From Asterias rubens (taxonomy: Eukaryota; Echinodermata; Asteroidea; Forcipulatida; Asteriidae), in NCBI RefSeq assembly GCF_902459465.1, contig NC_047063.1, positions 3,224,001 through 3,288,000 on the forward strand: 64,000 nt of DNA, written 5' to 3'. The stretch's first letter is position 1. Every line of letters begins with the position of its first letter. Under the pieces are notes generated by a model. That model saw only the letters and a list, made by a program, of their open reading frames with translations. It searched no databases and was not told the DNA's origin. The position numbers and the translations under genes are program-made. Positions 20,565-31,421 of this stretch are shown here, piece by piece.

Positions 20565-23159
20565 ATGGCAACTTCTGAGCATGCAGTGAAGTTTGAATTG
20601 GAGCTTTTCCCCGGAAGTTCTGTTTATATTGCTCTTTTCAAAGATGTGAAAAATAGTGAGGAACTGAAGAAAAATATCATGGCTGGAGAAATTGATGCAG
20701 TTCTGTTGTCTCCAAAAATGGTATGGTATGGTCCTATGTATGATATGGATCTAATCATTATTAATACAAGCCAAATGGTTTGATTGTCATTTGTTTTTTC
20801 CCCCAGAAAAATTGCTTACTCATGCATCTCAGCTGAACAAAATGACGTATAAATTGTGTACTTCTACACCAATGTCGTCTGTACAACTATAAAAAAAAAT
20901 TACAAGTTTTCTTCACATTTATTATTGTTATAATTACTATACTTAATAGGCTTACATACAAACTTACCGGATAAATTGTTAAGTATAGGTTATGCCTTTT
21001 ATTTTAGTGTGTTATTTTACACAACTTTGAAATAAGATAAGCTTGCCAGAACATTTTTCACTAGGCATAAACATAGAGCAAGGAAGTAGTAGCATAACTA
21101 ATGTGTTGTTGTGTTTTGTACACGTGTTTTTAACTGTAGGCTTACTAACTTTATTTAGTTGTTTTCACCTCCCCCACCTTTTTCCCCCCAAAGATATGAC
21201 TTAGTACACTACATACAAATGTATGACTTCAATCAATCCTTAACCATTCCCCTTCGCTGATAATGCACAGATGGTTAAAATGTCCAAATTTATTAGTACA
21301 TTTATAAAAGTCAACAAGCATCAATGACAAGAATATTAGGCATATTTCATGATGTGAGTTGAGACTAATTTTTTGCTAATTTTTGCTTAGCAGAAATTTG
21401 TGAAACCATATGTTTTTCTGCTAAAACAGCTCTATGACATTAGCCCTTGGTCTTTGGCAACATGGCAGGGGATGGGTGGGGCACTTAAAGTGACAGTTCC
21501 CAATTGCCATACCCCCATACACCAAGATTCCTTCTACGGATAGGTTGTAGACTACGATAAATAACTTTGGTCTGGATTGCTTTTTTAATGCAGATTGTAG
21601 ATCCTTTCCAGCTATTGGTGGCAGCAAATAAAGCTCTACACATCAAGAAAAATGGACTCAAAATGAGCACCAGGAATGTCAACACGGAGGTCCTCTTCAA
21701 CTTGTCTCCTACAAGAAATGTAAGAATCAAACACAGCTAGGATTCACCCTTAAAGGCAGTGGACACTATTGGTAATTGTCAAAGACTAGTCTTCACAGTT
21801 GGTGTATCTCAACATATGCATAAAATAACAAACCTGTGAAAATTTGAGCTCAATCGGTCGTCAAAGTTGCAAGATATCAGTGCATCTAATTTGAGTTGTT
21901 GTTATTTCTCCATCTCTCATATCAGTGCATCTAATTTGAGTTGTTGTTATTTCTCCATCTCTCAGATCAGTGCATCTTTCAAGAGGTTCGGCCTTTCTAA
22001 AGAGGATTCCGGTCTTGTTGTAGTCACCCTTGAGGATGACTCAGGGGAGAAGGTGAATGCTGTGGAGAGACTGGTTCAAGGTGATATTGTACCCCTGGAT
22101 GAACTCAGTAACTTCAATGACTACAGTCTCATTAAGCAGGTATGGCTCTCGCTAAGCATAAACATAAACCAGGGATCAATTTCTCAATAATAACAATAAC
22201 AATAATAACAACTAGTTTTTATGTAGCGCTTTCACACCCAAAGGGCGTCTTAGAGCACTTGCAAGTGTATTACCCCTGATCACTGGGCCAATAATTTATT
22301 CCTTAAACCATCTCAGCTCTCTGGGGAGTATACAGCCTGTGTGCAACAAATGCGCTACTCGGCTAAATCAATCACAAGAACCATCTCTGCCTTCACAGGT
22401 TTTACCCCTTTCCATTTACCCCTAGTTGGAGAGAAACAATTATAGTTGTGTTTCCCAGGGACACAAGTGTCTTGACCGGATTCGAACCCACACTCTGCTA
22501 AGCAGAAACACCAGAGCTTGAGTTCACAATTTGATTTGGTATGGTGCCTAATCACCATTGAAGCGAAATAACCAAACATGGCATGAGAGACAAATCATCA
22601 AATGGTCCTCATTGGGATTTGAACCCAAGACCCCCAACACTCCGGACAGATGCTCTATCAACTGAGCTGTGAGGCACATCGGAATATTCCCTCAGGTTTT
22701 CCATAAGATATGATGTTCACCCTTCTTGTAGTGCCCTGTTTGAACCCTAACACCCTAACCCTTCCATTACCCTCTCTCCATTGTCGCTTAACACCAAATT
22801 GTTTAAACCTGGATACATTTTAATGCCCCCTGCTTACACATAGGATTCAAACTGCCTCTAGCCACTGGGGTACCTCGGTGATCTATTTGTAAGACATCTG
22901 CTCTAGCAATGCAAAGGTCATGGGTTCGAATCCCACTTGAGTGATGTGCCTGTTAATTTTTTCACAGAATTCAGGAAAGTACTTTTTTACAGTACTTTGT
23001 ATACATTTGTGTAAGTGTATATTATAACCAATTATATTTGAAAATTCTTGTTTTTTGTTTCCATTTCTTCAGGTTTACAAAGTGGATGGAGAGGAGCTAG
23101 GTGTGTGTTCTCTACTTGATGCGGTTGTTAGCAGAATGGCAACCAAGGACGCATTATGA
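20565..23159 (+). CDS. TPRKB: EKC/KEOPS complex subunit TPRKB (Cgi121 family)
   Basis: TPRKB binds the PRPK kinase within the KEOPS complex, which makes N6-threonylcarbamoyladenosine at position 37 of ANN-decoding tRNAs; the yeast/archaeal counterpart is Cgi121. Exons 20565-20720, 21594-21719, 21966-22139 and 23073-23159 are all phase 0 and encode 180 residues (human about 175). Recognisable blocks are [17 protein letters not shown], then [16 protein letters not shown] with LFNLSP, then [19 protein letters not shown], and [18 protein letters not shown] with SRMATKDAL at the C terminus. The start ATG is the first available and sits in a good context (ACAATGG). The acceptor of exon 3 is preceded by a 45-bp tandem duplication. 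Introns also carry T1, SINE A, D and C copies. Confidence 0.95.
21362..21448. mobile_element. MITE family T2 fragment
   Basis: TTTGCTTAGCAGAAA and GCTCTATGACATTAGCCC resemble the right end of the 44009-44250 element. Degenerate; in TPRKB intron 1. Confidence 0.45.
21750..21875 (+). mobile_element. MITE family T1 copy, 3' truncated
   Basis: TTAAAGGCAGTGGACACTAT and the first ~120 bp of T1 are present, then the match stops at GTTGCAAGAT, exactly where the 45-bp tandem repeat before TPRKB exon 3 starts. Confidence 0.75.
21876..21977 (+). repeat. 45-bp tandem duplication spanning TPRKB exon 3 acceptor
   Basis: ATCAGTGCATCT occurs at 21876, 21921 and 21966. The last copy is the start of exon 3. 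The 33 bp after each of the first two copies (AATTTGAGTTG through CCATCTCTCA) is identical. Only the junction at 21965 has CTCAG; the corresponding place at 21920 reads CTCAT. Confidence 0.95.
22186..22530 (-). mobile_element. SINE type A, reverse orientation
   Basis: ATA/AAC-rich tail, then TATGTAGCGCTTTCACACCC, AGCTCTCTGGGGAGTATACA, and a head GGATTCGAACCCACACTCTG with CACCAGAGCTTGAGTTC. Matches the 50513 subgroup (GAGATGG/TTTAAGG variant). Confidence 0.75.
22605..22690 (-). mobile_element. Isolated tRNA-like head
   Basis: On the minus strand a B box appears as GGGTTCAAATCCC and an A-box-like TCAGTTGATAGAGC. It is too diverged at the ends to be a functional tRNA gene, so it is treated as a SINE relic. 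Confidence 0.5.
22825..23035 (+). mobile_element. SINE type C copy
   Basis: ATAGGATTCAAACTGCCTCT, a head with GGGTTCGAATCCCACTTGAG, then ATGTGCCTGTTAATTTTT and GGAAAGTACTTTTTTACAG. Ends close to the acceptor of TPRKB exon 4. Confidence 0.65.
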
Positions 23160-23369
23160 AACATACTCTTGGCACTATAAGTAACTTTGGCATGAGTTGA
23201 AGAGTCATGAATGTAAGGCAGTATCATTATATATTTCCATTTAGTGATACTATGAATGGAACTGTCTGTAGCAGCTTCCAGCATCAGATAAGGCCCTGCC
23301 AATGCCGTGCAGTTTTTTGTTATTTTTTTTTTTTTATAATTTTAGATTTTACAATTTTGTTTCTTCAAA

Positions 23370-23790
23370 AGACAACTATTGGTAAGACACTGCTCTAGAA
23401 TAGACCCTTCCCATGAAATATGTAAATTGCACATAGCGCTTGCGCACTAAGGTTTTGGTTGGCAAAATGAGGGAATATCGCGCTGTTTTGTACACGGCTA
23501 ATGGGTGCGTGACGCAGACGCGATTGCTTAGTGCACAACTCTATGGTGTTTGCCAATCAACAGGGTCTGTACGCATGCGTGAATGTAACTAGCATATTTC
23601 ATGGGAAGGGTCCATTGCAAAGCTTGTGGGTTAAATCCCACCCGAGTAATATGCCTGTGATTTTGTTCACAGAGCTTGGGAAAGTACCGAGTGTACAGTG
23701 ATAACACACATCAGTGTATAAATGGGTAAAACCAAAATTAGTATTTTTTATCCCTGATGTAAATTTCCGTCTATTAAATACAAGTATTGT
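23370..23790 (+). mobile_element. SINE type C interrupted by a MITE
   Basis: The head begins ATTGGTAAGACACTGCTCTAG and resumes after the insertion as TGCAAAGCTTGTGGGTTAAA, followed by CGAGTAATATGCCTGTG and AAGTACCGAGTGTACAGTG. The uninterrupted order is seen at 41090-41160. Confidence 0.7.
23399..23616. mobile_element. MITE family T6 inserted in a SINE
   Basis: Inverted termini AATAGACCCTTCCCATGAAA and TTTCATGGGAAGGGTCCATT bound a 218-bp GC-rich interior (TAGCGCTTGCGCAC, CGCATGCG). No coding capacity. Confidence 0.75.
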
Positions 23791-23984
23791 TGTTGCCCAT
23801 AGTAGGCTAAAGGTGTACTGTCATTGTCTAGGGTGTCCGTCCTGTCCAGCCAGCCGGCTGGTCTTCCGGCTGAGAACTTTCAGTGCCAGACTGTAAACCC
23901 AGTAAGAAGTGAAATTAGTGGAAATCCCCTTGGGAAGAAAAGTTGGTATTGCTTAGGGGTCAAAAGGTCAAATGTCGAGGTCAC

Positions 23985-24510
23985 AGTGGTGAGTTATACC
24001 TGAATGGTTTTTGCATCTGTCTCAAGTTCTGATGGTTGAATCATCTAGAGTGTGGGTTTGACTTCCAGTCATGACACTTGTGTCTTTGAGCAAGGCACTT
24101 AACCATAATTGTTTCCCTTAACCTAGGTGTATAAATGGGAGCATGAGAGGGCTGAGACAGTATTGTGTTGGGTTAACCCTAGCCATCAGTGCAAATTAAT
24201 TAAGCAGCTTGGGGCCGTATGCACCAGGAATTTCATCTTTGAGAAGGCAATGCCATTTTCATTTTGCAAAGGGCACTTCCATTGGAAAATCTTAAAGTCT
24301 ATGGGAAACTTTTGAAGTGGCACCACGGCCAAGACCAGGGCAGCACATCAGTGGCCTTCGTGAAATTCCAGGCCTGCTCCCCAGGGAGATGAGAAAGTTT
24401 GAGGGAATGGTCTATGCTCGATGAACTGGGATCATAGTGTTGTTGGAAAGTGCCTTGATCTAGCTACTTGGATATGGACACTATATAAGAGCAAATTATT
24501 GTTTGTTGTA
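23985..24510 (+). mobile_element. Decayed SINE type A with foreign middle
   Basis: The head relic (GAGTGTGGGTTTGA, CATGACACTTGTGTCTTTGA) and AACCTAGGTGTATAAATGGG resemble SINE A. 24195-24375 is a different repeat (GGCACCACGGCCAAGACC, CCTTCGTGAAATTCC), related to family G. The end reads CACTATATAAGAGC. Confidence 0.5.
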
Positions 24511-24669
24511 GGAGACAACAGTTTTCAAAAGTGAGTTGTCTACTTCAGATGACATCTTGATACTTCAAGTTTATTTTAGGAGTATTTGCATTTGTTGTGT
24601 TGTACAGTGTAAAAGACCTTGGTAAAGATCTGATCTTTCTGTTTCCAATGATGGTAAGCTTAGGTATGC

Positions 24670-24850
24670 GGGTCTGCATGCTTCGTTTTTGAAAGGGCAT
24701 TGGCACCAAGGCATTTTCTCCTTGGTAAAGGGCACCCTATGACGAAATCGTAAATTTCTATTGGCTCATTTCAAGGGCACCAAGGCAATGAACAGGGGGC
24801 GTGGAGGCAATCGCCTTTGTTGCCTCTGTGAAGTATCTAGCCTGGGTATG
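24670..24850 (+). repeat. Dispersed repeat family G copy
   Basis: TGCATGCTTCGTTTTTGAAA, CACCAAGGCATTTTCTCCTT, GGGCACCAAGGCAATGAAC and GGAGGCAATCGCCTTTGTTG. Confidence 0.7.
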
Positions 24851-25806
24851 GAGGGGGAACATGGACAAAACTACATTTTTTTTTTTAAATGGCTGTTGTG
24901 CTCTGGCTTGAGTGCGTTTTGTGTGTTTTCTTGGGCAACTAAAGTCTCTAGAGCAGGTATAGTGCAAAGCTGACTTAAGTCGCCGTTGAGGCTAAATTGG
25001 CTATTACATGGTTTTTGCCTTATTTTAGGGTTTTATTTTATGTTACAGACTGAGGTGATATTGAAATAAATGTAAACACTAAGAAATTTGAAATCCTGCA
25101 TGGCTTGATGTTTACGTGTACGTGTCGGCTGCATAAATACAAAGAGTAAAGATAGGTATCATAATTTGTTTAATATATTTTTATCGACTAGCTATGGACT
25201 AATGAAGGAGCAAGATAATTTATTCATTTTTTTCTTGTTACTTTTTACTTATTCATTATGTTTGTACACTGATTGATTGGTTATTTTCTTGCAGCAATTA
25301 AAAAGGCTTTCGGGGACAATCATGTGAATAATCTTTCCACCGGTTTCTCCTATAAATTTGTAGTCACTGATTGTCACCTACAAGCATGTCACTTGGAAAG
25401 GAGTAGGAAAATTGTATTCAGTACAAAGACTGACCTATCAATATCATGTACACATTTCAGGCTATTTCATTACAATGTTTCTTATTTTCCCAATGGCAAA
25501 ATAAATCGGAAATCAGACTCTATGAAGAATAGCATGCCTGCACCTACACGTTTTAGGTCATGTCTCACTCTACTTAATACACCATGTGCATGGTGACCAT
25601 GCAAAGCTTCAAATCGTACTTTTTTTTATCGTCTAAGACTTGTTTTTTTGTTTATTTAGTTATTCCTTCATACTTTTTTAATTTATACTGGCCTATTAAT
25701 AGGGATTTTGGTAGCATTCCTTTCGAAGGTGACGAAAGCATTGCGAGAATGTTATAAACTTGGCCCTTAAAAAACACACAAAAATAGGTGTCTACCTTGT
25801 CTGTCC

Positions 25807-25867
25807 CCCCCCCCCCCACCCCCCCCCCCCCCCCCCCACCCCACCACCACCACCACCACCACCACCC
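25807..25867. repeat. Poly-C tract grading into CCA repeat
   Basis: About 60 bp of nearly pure C followed by CCACCACCA. The minus strand is G-rich and could form quadruplexes. Apparent glycine/tryptophan-rich reading frames here are artefacts of the repeat. Confidence 0.9.
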
Positions 25868-26385
25868 ATACACACCTTGCTGGCTGAGCAATACCTTTGT
25901 GTGACGAACCAATATTTGCAATGAACCTTGGGGAAATATTCTGTTACAAAAAACACATGGTAATATCTTAATTAATTTTGAATGCACCATGTGCATAGGA
26001 ATGAAGCTCGTGTGCGTCATATTTTGTTTAATTTATTCATGACATTTCTAACAAAAGCCTGCTCCTCTATTACATATTCAGCAGGTATTTTCGCGCGCAC
26101 CCCCATGTACACTACCTGTCTTTGACTTTCTGCCGACACTGACCTAAAACACAATAGGTAATTGTTGTATGAGGCGAGTGGTTGATTTGATCTTCGTTTA
26201 GCTACAGCAGGAATATTATTTTGCCAACTTCTAAGATGGACTGGGTAGACGAAAACAAATAATTCCTTGTTATTTTTTGAGGAATAGTATTACATGAAAA
26301 GTAACTTTTGCTTGTGATAGCGGAGTAGAAGAAATAGGGAATTTTATAATAATTATCTACAGTAATGTCCGGCTCAGAAACCAAC

Positions 26386-29300
26386 ATGTTTAAAGATTCG
26401 TTTCAAGGTGGTTTTTTGTCAATACTGTACGGAATCGGAAGTAAACCTCTGCAGATCTGGAGCAAGGAGGTAAGCTGTGCTCATTATAATTTTTATTTTA
26501 AATTGGATAGTGTTTTTTTTACCAGAAGATGTTCATGTCATGATTTGACAGTTTACCGTTGCCATGGCAGAGTTGTTATTAGCCTGTCCACCGTTGAGCC
26601 ATTTTACTGTAATTATCATGATTAATATTTTTTGGACACGTTGCTATGGCAACCTTACTGCAGTAATCATGGTCGGCTGATCGACCTGTTCCATCATGCT
26701 TATTAGACTATTCCTCACTCATCCGTGAGGCGAATTCTATTCATTAAAAATAATAAAAATGAAATTAAATTCTGTCATCTTTTCCAGTACAATTATGCGA
26801 GTTAGTTTCAGGCGAAAATTGACAAGTACTTTTTGCAATGGTTCGAGCTACATAAGGAGTTTGTAGGTTGAAACGGGGGGGGGGGGGGGGGGGTTACGAG
26901 TTGCAATGATAGTAGTTGGTGAGCATGTTTTTTTTAAATTTTATTTTTAGGCCAAGGTCTATATATTGTTTGTACTATAAATGGCCGGTAGAAAACAACT
27001 GTCCCTGACGCAGATCATTTTTTTTTCTTCTTCTGGGTTTGCAGGCCAAAGCAGCGCTTTAATTTGAAGGCCTTTTGTACTATAATTTATTTTGTCTCTG
27101 CATTTTGGCACTCTCGACATTACCCTAGAAAGTTACATTTAAGGGGGAGTAGCTTAATACCGTTGTACTTTGACAGAGTAAATTCAATCCTTTTCTCTAG
27201 TTTTAAATAAACACATGCACCCGTATTATACTACGCAAAGCCTTGTCAGTTCGGTAGTACGTTTTGAATTAATTATTTGACTTAATTGGCTTATTTTGAT
27301 TGTGGCAACCAACAATATTGAGCAGGTAGAAAGTAACTGTTAATTGCAAATTGTCTTTTTCTGGTTTTACAGGTCAAGAACGGCCACGTGGAAAGAGTGA
27401 CAGACAACGACATTCAGTCATACGTCATTGAAATCGTGGGCACAAACGTCTGCACAACGTACATCACATGCCCGAGTGAACCCAAGAAGACCCTAGGTAT
27501 CAAACTGCCATTTTTGGTGATGATCGTCAAAAATCTCAAGAAATATTTCACCTTCGAGGTGCAAGTGCTGGATGATAACAACGTGAAGAGACGATTCCGG
27601 GCCAGCAATTACCAAAGTATGACTAGGGTGAAACCCTTTGTCTGTACAATGCCGATGAGGTTGGATAAAGGATGGAACCAGATTCAGGTTGGTTTGAAGA
27701 GAGCAACACAAACAGTAGGGCTTATCTTGAAATCACGCTATAACAAGCATTATGAGAGGACTATATAGATGAAATTTAAAACCCAAACTAAGTCAAGGCA
27801 GATTTTGTTTAGTTTTCCAAAAGTGCAATGTGCCGGAGGAAAGTGTCCTTCATAGCCAAGACTGGACCATTCCAATGATTTGTATAACTCTTGGGGTTAC
27901 TCCCGCACTTATGAAGTGTTTTTAAAATTACCGAGCAAAAGCACGTGCACGAATAAAAACGACGAGAACACTGAGGAGGCTAGAAAGGCCTTGAGCCTGT
28001 ATGGAACTACTCTAATTCTTAAAGGGAAGGTGTACGCGGTTTGTACCCGTCAAAGACCAGTCTTCTCACTTGTTGTATCCCATCATAACCATAAAATAAC
28101 AAGCGATTGCTATTATCTTCTGTGCTTTTTTATATGCCATCTCTTGCCTTCAAAGTATTTTGGGGGATTTAGGAGACATACGCCTTTTGGCGATAGTTAT
28201 TGTTTTTTTACTTTTATGCTCTCCTGTGCACCCCACTGTTGTTTTACTTTGTTTTCTTAAATTATGTTTAATGTATGTACATGTGCTTGTAGATGTGATT
28301 GCCCGAATAAATATTATTATTATTATTATTAAGCCTGTGAAAATTTGGGCTCAATTGATCATCGAAGTTGCGAGAAAAATAATGGTGAAAGAAAACACAC
28401 TCTTGTTGGACGAATTTGTATGCTTTAAGACAAGAATAAAAGACTTCTAGCTAGAAGTCTTTTATTATTTTAGTGAGAAATAACCTCTTTCTCAAAAACT
28501 ACGTTACTTCATAGGGAGCCGTTTCTCACAATGTTGTATACTATCAACAGCTCCCCATTGCTCGTTACCAAGTCAGCTTTTAAGTTAATATTTGTTTTGA
28601 GTAATTACCAAACGTGTACCTTCCCTTTAACTGAGTGATTTTCTTGTAATTATAAAAACTCGACTGCCTGCAAGTGATGACATGTACAAGAAAACATTGA
28701 ATGTTTATAATTATTCATCATTGCGACTTACTCAGTGCGACATGGGAATAATTTATGGTGAAAAGTTAGAGGGTAATTAATAATTTCCACTAACCTCTAT
28801 AATGTACCATTGTTTATTCTTTTTTTCATGCAGTTTAACTTATCAGACTTTACCAAGCGGGCATACGGCACGAACTACAAAGAGACCCTTAGAGTACAGG
28901 TGAGCACAACATAATTATTGTCGGTATTTTTAATCAATGTATCATTTCAAGAGGTCATGGTAGCTTTTTGCGACATCGCCGAAAATCTGTCTATGACCTA
29001 TGTCCACGCGGAAAGAAGATTCCGTAATTAGAATGCACTGTCTGAGAAGCGCTTCATGCAGAAACGTTTTTCAGGTCGAAATGTTGTTGAATCCCTCTTT
29101 CACTAAAACCACATTCTTGAAGGGAAATATTTCTCAAAAATGTTATACATTACCAACAGCTGCAGTGCTTCTTACCGAGGAAGTTTTGATGGTCGTTAAT
29201 TTTGTAGTAATTACCTCTGAAAGGTGCACCCTGCCTTTAAAGACAGTGGACACTATTGATAATTGTCAAAGACCAGTCTTCTCACTTGGTGTATCTCAAC

Positions 29301-29832
29301 ATATGCATAAAATAACAAACCTGTAAAAATTTGAGCTCAATCGGTTGTAGAAGTTGCGAGATAATAATGAAAGAAAAAAACACCCTTGTCACACGAAGTT
29401 GTGTGCTTTCTGATGCTTGATTTCGAGACCTCAAGTTCTAAACTTGAGGTCTCGTTCGTGGAAAATTACTTCTTTCTCGAAAACTACTTCACTTCAGAGG
29501 GAGCTGTTTCTCACAATGTTTTATTATCAACCTCTCCCCATTACTGGTAATAAAGACATGTTTTGTGATGATTATTATTTTGAGTAATTACCAATAGTGT
29601 CCACTGCCTTTAAGCTTGTGGATTACATTCCTTGTTCACTTTGGAGTTCAGCTATTAAACCTGCATAATTTCATAATTCTTGTTTCTCACTGCATGTTTT
29701 GCATTCTCTTGATAGATCCATGCCAACTGTCGAACTCGCCGTGTGTATTTCACAGACCGGCTGTATTCTGAGGACGAACTACCCAAAGAGTTCAAGCTCT
29801 ATCTACCTGCCTGCAAGGGCACTCCAAAATAA
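26386..29832 (+). CDS. CFAP20: Cilia- and flagella-associated protein 20
   Basis: CFAP20 is a small, highly conserved axonemal and centriolar protein (DUF667 family) found as an inner-junction component of doublet microtubules; it stabilises cilia and is also reported in the nucleus. Exons 26386-26469, 27373-27687, 28834-28899 and 29716-29832 are all phase 0 and encode 193 residues, the same length as the human protein. Key blocks are [98 protein letters not shown] and [20 protein letters not shown]. The chosen ATG is the family start MFK; an in-frame ATG at 26365 would add seven residues. Intron 1 contains two RFX X-box-like motifs. The final exon ends in a short, non-conserved tail. Confidence 0.97.
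26558..26654. promoter_or_regulatory. Two RFX X-box-like motifs in CFAP20 intron 1
   Basis: GTTGCCATGGCAGA (26558-26571) and GTTGCTATGGCAACC (26640-26654) fit the X-box pattern GTNRCC-N-RGYAAC bound by RFX factors; the second is a near-perfect palindrome. They lie 89 and 171 nt after the exon 1 donor. RFX factors control ciliary genes in animals, so a role as promoter-proximal enhancer is plausible. Binding is inferred, not shown. Confidence 0.6.
26875..26893. repeat. G19 homopolymer in CFAP20 intron 1
   Basis: Nineteen consecutive G on the plus strand. Likely length-variable and prone to quadruplex formation. Confidence 0.95.
28019..28630 (+). mobile_element. MITE family T1, subfamily b, carrying a retroelement insertion
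   Basis: TTAAAGGGAAGGTGTACGC on the left and GTGTACCTTCCCTTTAA on the right mark the ends. The central hairpin is AAAAGACTTCTAG / CTAGAAGTCTTTT. The body is interrupted at AATAACAAG by 28104-28333 and resumes with CCTGTGAAAATTTGG. In CFAP20 intron 2. Confidence 0.8.
28104..28333 (+). mobile_element. Short retroelement R1 (3' ATT tail)
   Basis: Contains TTTTGGGGGATTTAGGAGA, ACGCCTTTTGGCGATAG and CCCGAATAAATATTATT and ends in an ATT repeat. AAG occurs on both sides of the insertion, perhaps part of a target duplication. Its reverse-oriented sister is at 2272-2500. Confidence 0.7.
28925..29240 (+). mobile_element. Decayed T1-like MITE, left part lost
   Basis: Segments such as AAGGGAAATATTTCTCAAAA, TTACCGAGGAAGTTTTGATG and GTGCACCCTGCCTTTAA follow the T1 right half. 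Its terminal TTAA (29237-29240) is also the left end of the next copy. Confidence 0.55.
29237..29613 (+). mobile_element. MITE family T1 copy, complete
   Basis: TTAA ends at 29237-29240 and 29610-29613 with termini AGACAGTGGACACTATTG and AATAGTGTCCACTGCCT. Ends about 100 nt before CFAP20 exon 4. Confidence 0.85.
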
Positions 29833-30990
29833 ACTCGGGTATCAACCCTTGGTGTGATCCCTGGCTATACACGGCAGTTACAGGTTGCATGGCTTCTGAC
29901 GGACACCCCTCTGAACAAATAAAACAATATGGACAAAAATATATGGAGATCGTCAACTTAAGGCTCATTGGTAAAGCTAGCAGGGCTATGTAAAAATTGC
30001 TCCTTGGTTGGTTGTAGAGCGCATGCACGTTAATTCAGAGGACGTTGCATGGTTCAACCCCCGCTTTGGTAAATTAATTTGTCTTTGTTTAATCCCAGAA
30101 GTCATGTAAATGCTGATTATTGAATCATTTTTAATTTTCTACTTGCAAAATGAAAACGATAAGAAGCAAGCACCGTTGTGCTTATAATTGGAGCTTACAA
30201 AAAACAGTGAGTGTGTTTTTCTGTCCGTGTTATCTATTCATAATATATTTATTTGATCATGGCTTGAAGTTATTTTCTGCCCGTTTTGTTTCTTCGGTAT
30301 TTTTGTGTGTTTATTTTGGTGTTTTTGTTATGTTTTCATGTTTGGTGTCGGTTTGTGGCGAGCTGTTCCATGAACAAAATAATTATTTCAAATAAAAAAA
30401 TGGAATAACAATAAATTGGTCCTGTACAGTTATTTTGTTGCGTGGCCACTCAACAACATTACGCGGTCTGATTGATTTTTTTAGTGCAATTCTTTTAATT
30501 CGTTGAAAAAATACAATTATGTACGGACAGGTTCCCAAGTTGTATCACCATTGCATGTGTGATGAGCATCATCGTGGTCATAATCATCATCATCGAATGA
30601 CTAGGCCTACTCACTTGTGATGATATAGCCTACAAACGGACTGTAACTATGGTTTTTAATTTAGAAAACGAACCAAGTCCTTTGTGTACGACAGATGTTT
30701 TTAATTTTATGAGGGGTGGAGGGGGGTGCGTTGCTGGGTGTGGTCAGCTCCAGACGGTCCGTGGGGACAGGACCCCAATGAGATACCCTGATTATATGGC
30801 AAACTGTGAACTATTTTCGTATGATAGCGCGACCGCTTTTTTATCAACTTCCTGGATCCATGTTTATTTCTGGAAGGGGGGGGGGGGGGGCACGACCAGT
30901 TTTCTTCGCCGGGGACACTGATACTTTTTGTTTATACTCTTAAACTACAGAGGGCGCTATTCAAGAGCGCTTTCGGAATGTCTGATACCC
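29833..30990. other. CFAP20 3' UTR and intergenic, no gene seen
   Basis: A SINE D copy lies at 29845-30065. AATAAA occurs at 29918-29923 inside it and at 30391-30396 in a stronger context, the latter the likelier CFAP20 poly(A) signal. A G-run sits near 30877-30890. The remainder shows nothing recognisable. Confidence 0.45.
29845..30065 (+). mobile_element. SINE type D copy
   Basis: TGTGATCCCTGGCTATACAC, ATGGCTTCTGACGG and TCTGAACAAATAAAAC, followed by a degenerate tRNA-like head near 29965-30065. It starts 12 nt after the CFAP20 stop codon, so the CFAP20 3' UTR is largely SINE-derived. Confidence 0.6.
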
Positions 30991-31129
30991 AGGCCCGTTT
31001 GTTTACAGATAAATGACTAGTAATGTCGGTACCAGACTATAAGAAGAATCCCATGGCAGCGCCCAGTTTGTGGAAGTGTCGCGGAATGTATTGACTAAAA
31101 AAACTACACAACTACTACACAAATACAAG
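30990..31129 (+). other. Probable 5' UTR exon of the kelch gene
   Basis: A strong donor (ACAAG followed by GTAAGG) closes at 31129, and an acceptor (TTTCAG) opens at 32167, 47 nt before the kelch-gene ATG. This is the only good non-coding exon candidate upstream. The transcription start is not defined. Confidence 0.45.
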
Positions 31130-31421
31130 GTAAGGAGAGACTATTTTTGTATAATAATAACAATACACTGATAAGTTTTATGGTGTGGAATTATAATAAG
31201 AATTTCTGACAAAGTGTGTTACTTAAGTTATATTAATTTTTATAATAATATTATTTACTGTCGCAGTGTCGGTTTTTGTTTCTACCTCGTCGTTCATCCC
31301 AGTTGAGTTGGCTGTGTTGTATTTTGATAGAGTTTAGACTGTTGGATTGTGAACCTGAATGTGACTTAGGCTTAGCGTTATCACTGTTAGTTATGTCATC
31401 ATCATCATCATCATCTTTATA

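Larger units (their letters stand above)
23160..26180. other. TPRKB 3' UTR / intergenic, no gene seen
   Basis: Contains repeats listed separately (a split SINE C, SINE A mosaic, family G, C-rich tract). A candidate TPRKB poly(A) signal AATAAA lies at 25065-25070; a nearer, weaker one cannot be excluded. No frame here shows similarity to a known protein that I recognise. Confidence 0.4.

Noticed and set aside
25652-26020. 122-residue frame with tryptophan/glycine run
   Set aside because: Produced by the CCA/poly-C tract; no plausible protein features.
27388-27768. Longer reading of CFAP20 exon 2 continuing past 27687
   Set aside because: Frame runs through the donor GTTGGT into the intron; family length and the next exon (FNLSDF) support splicing at 27687.
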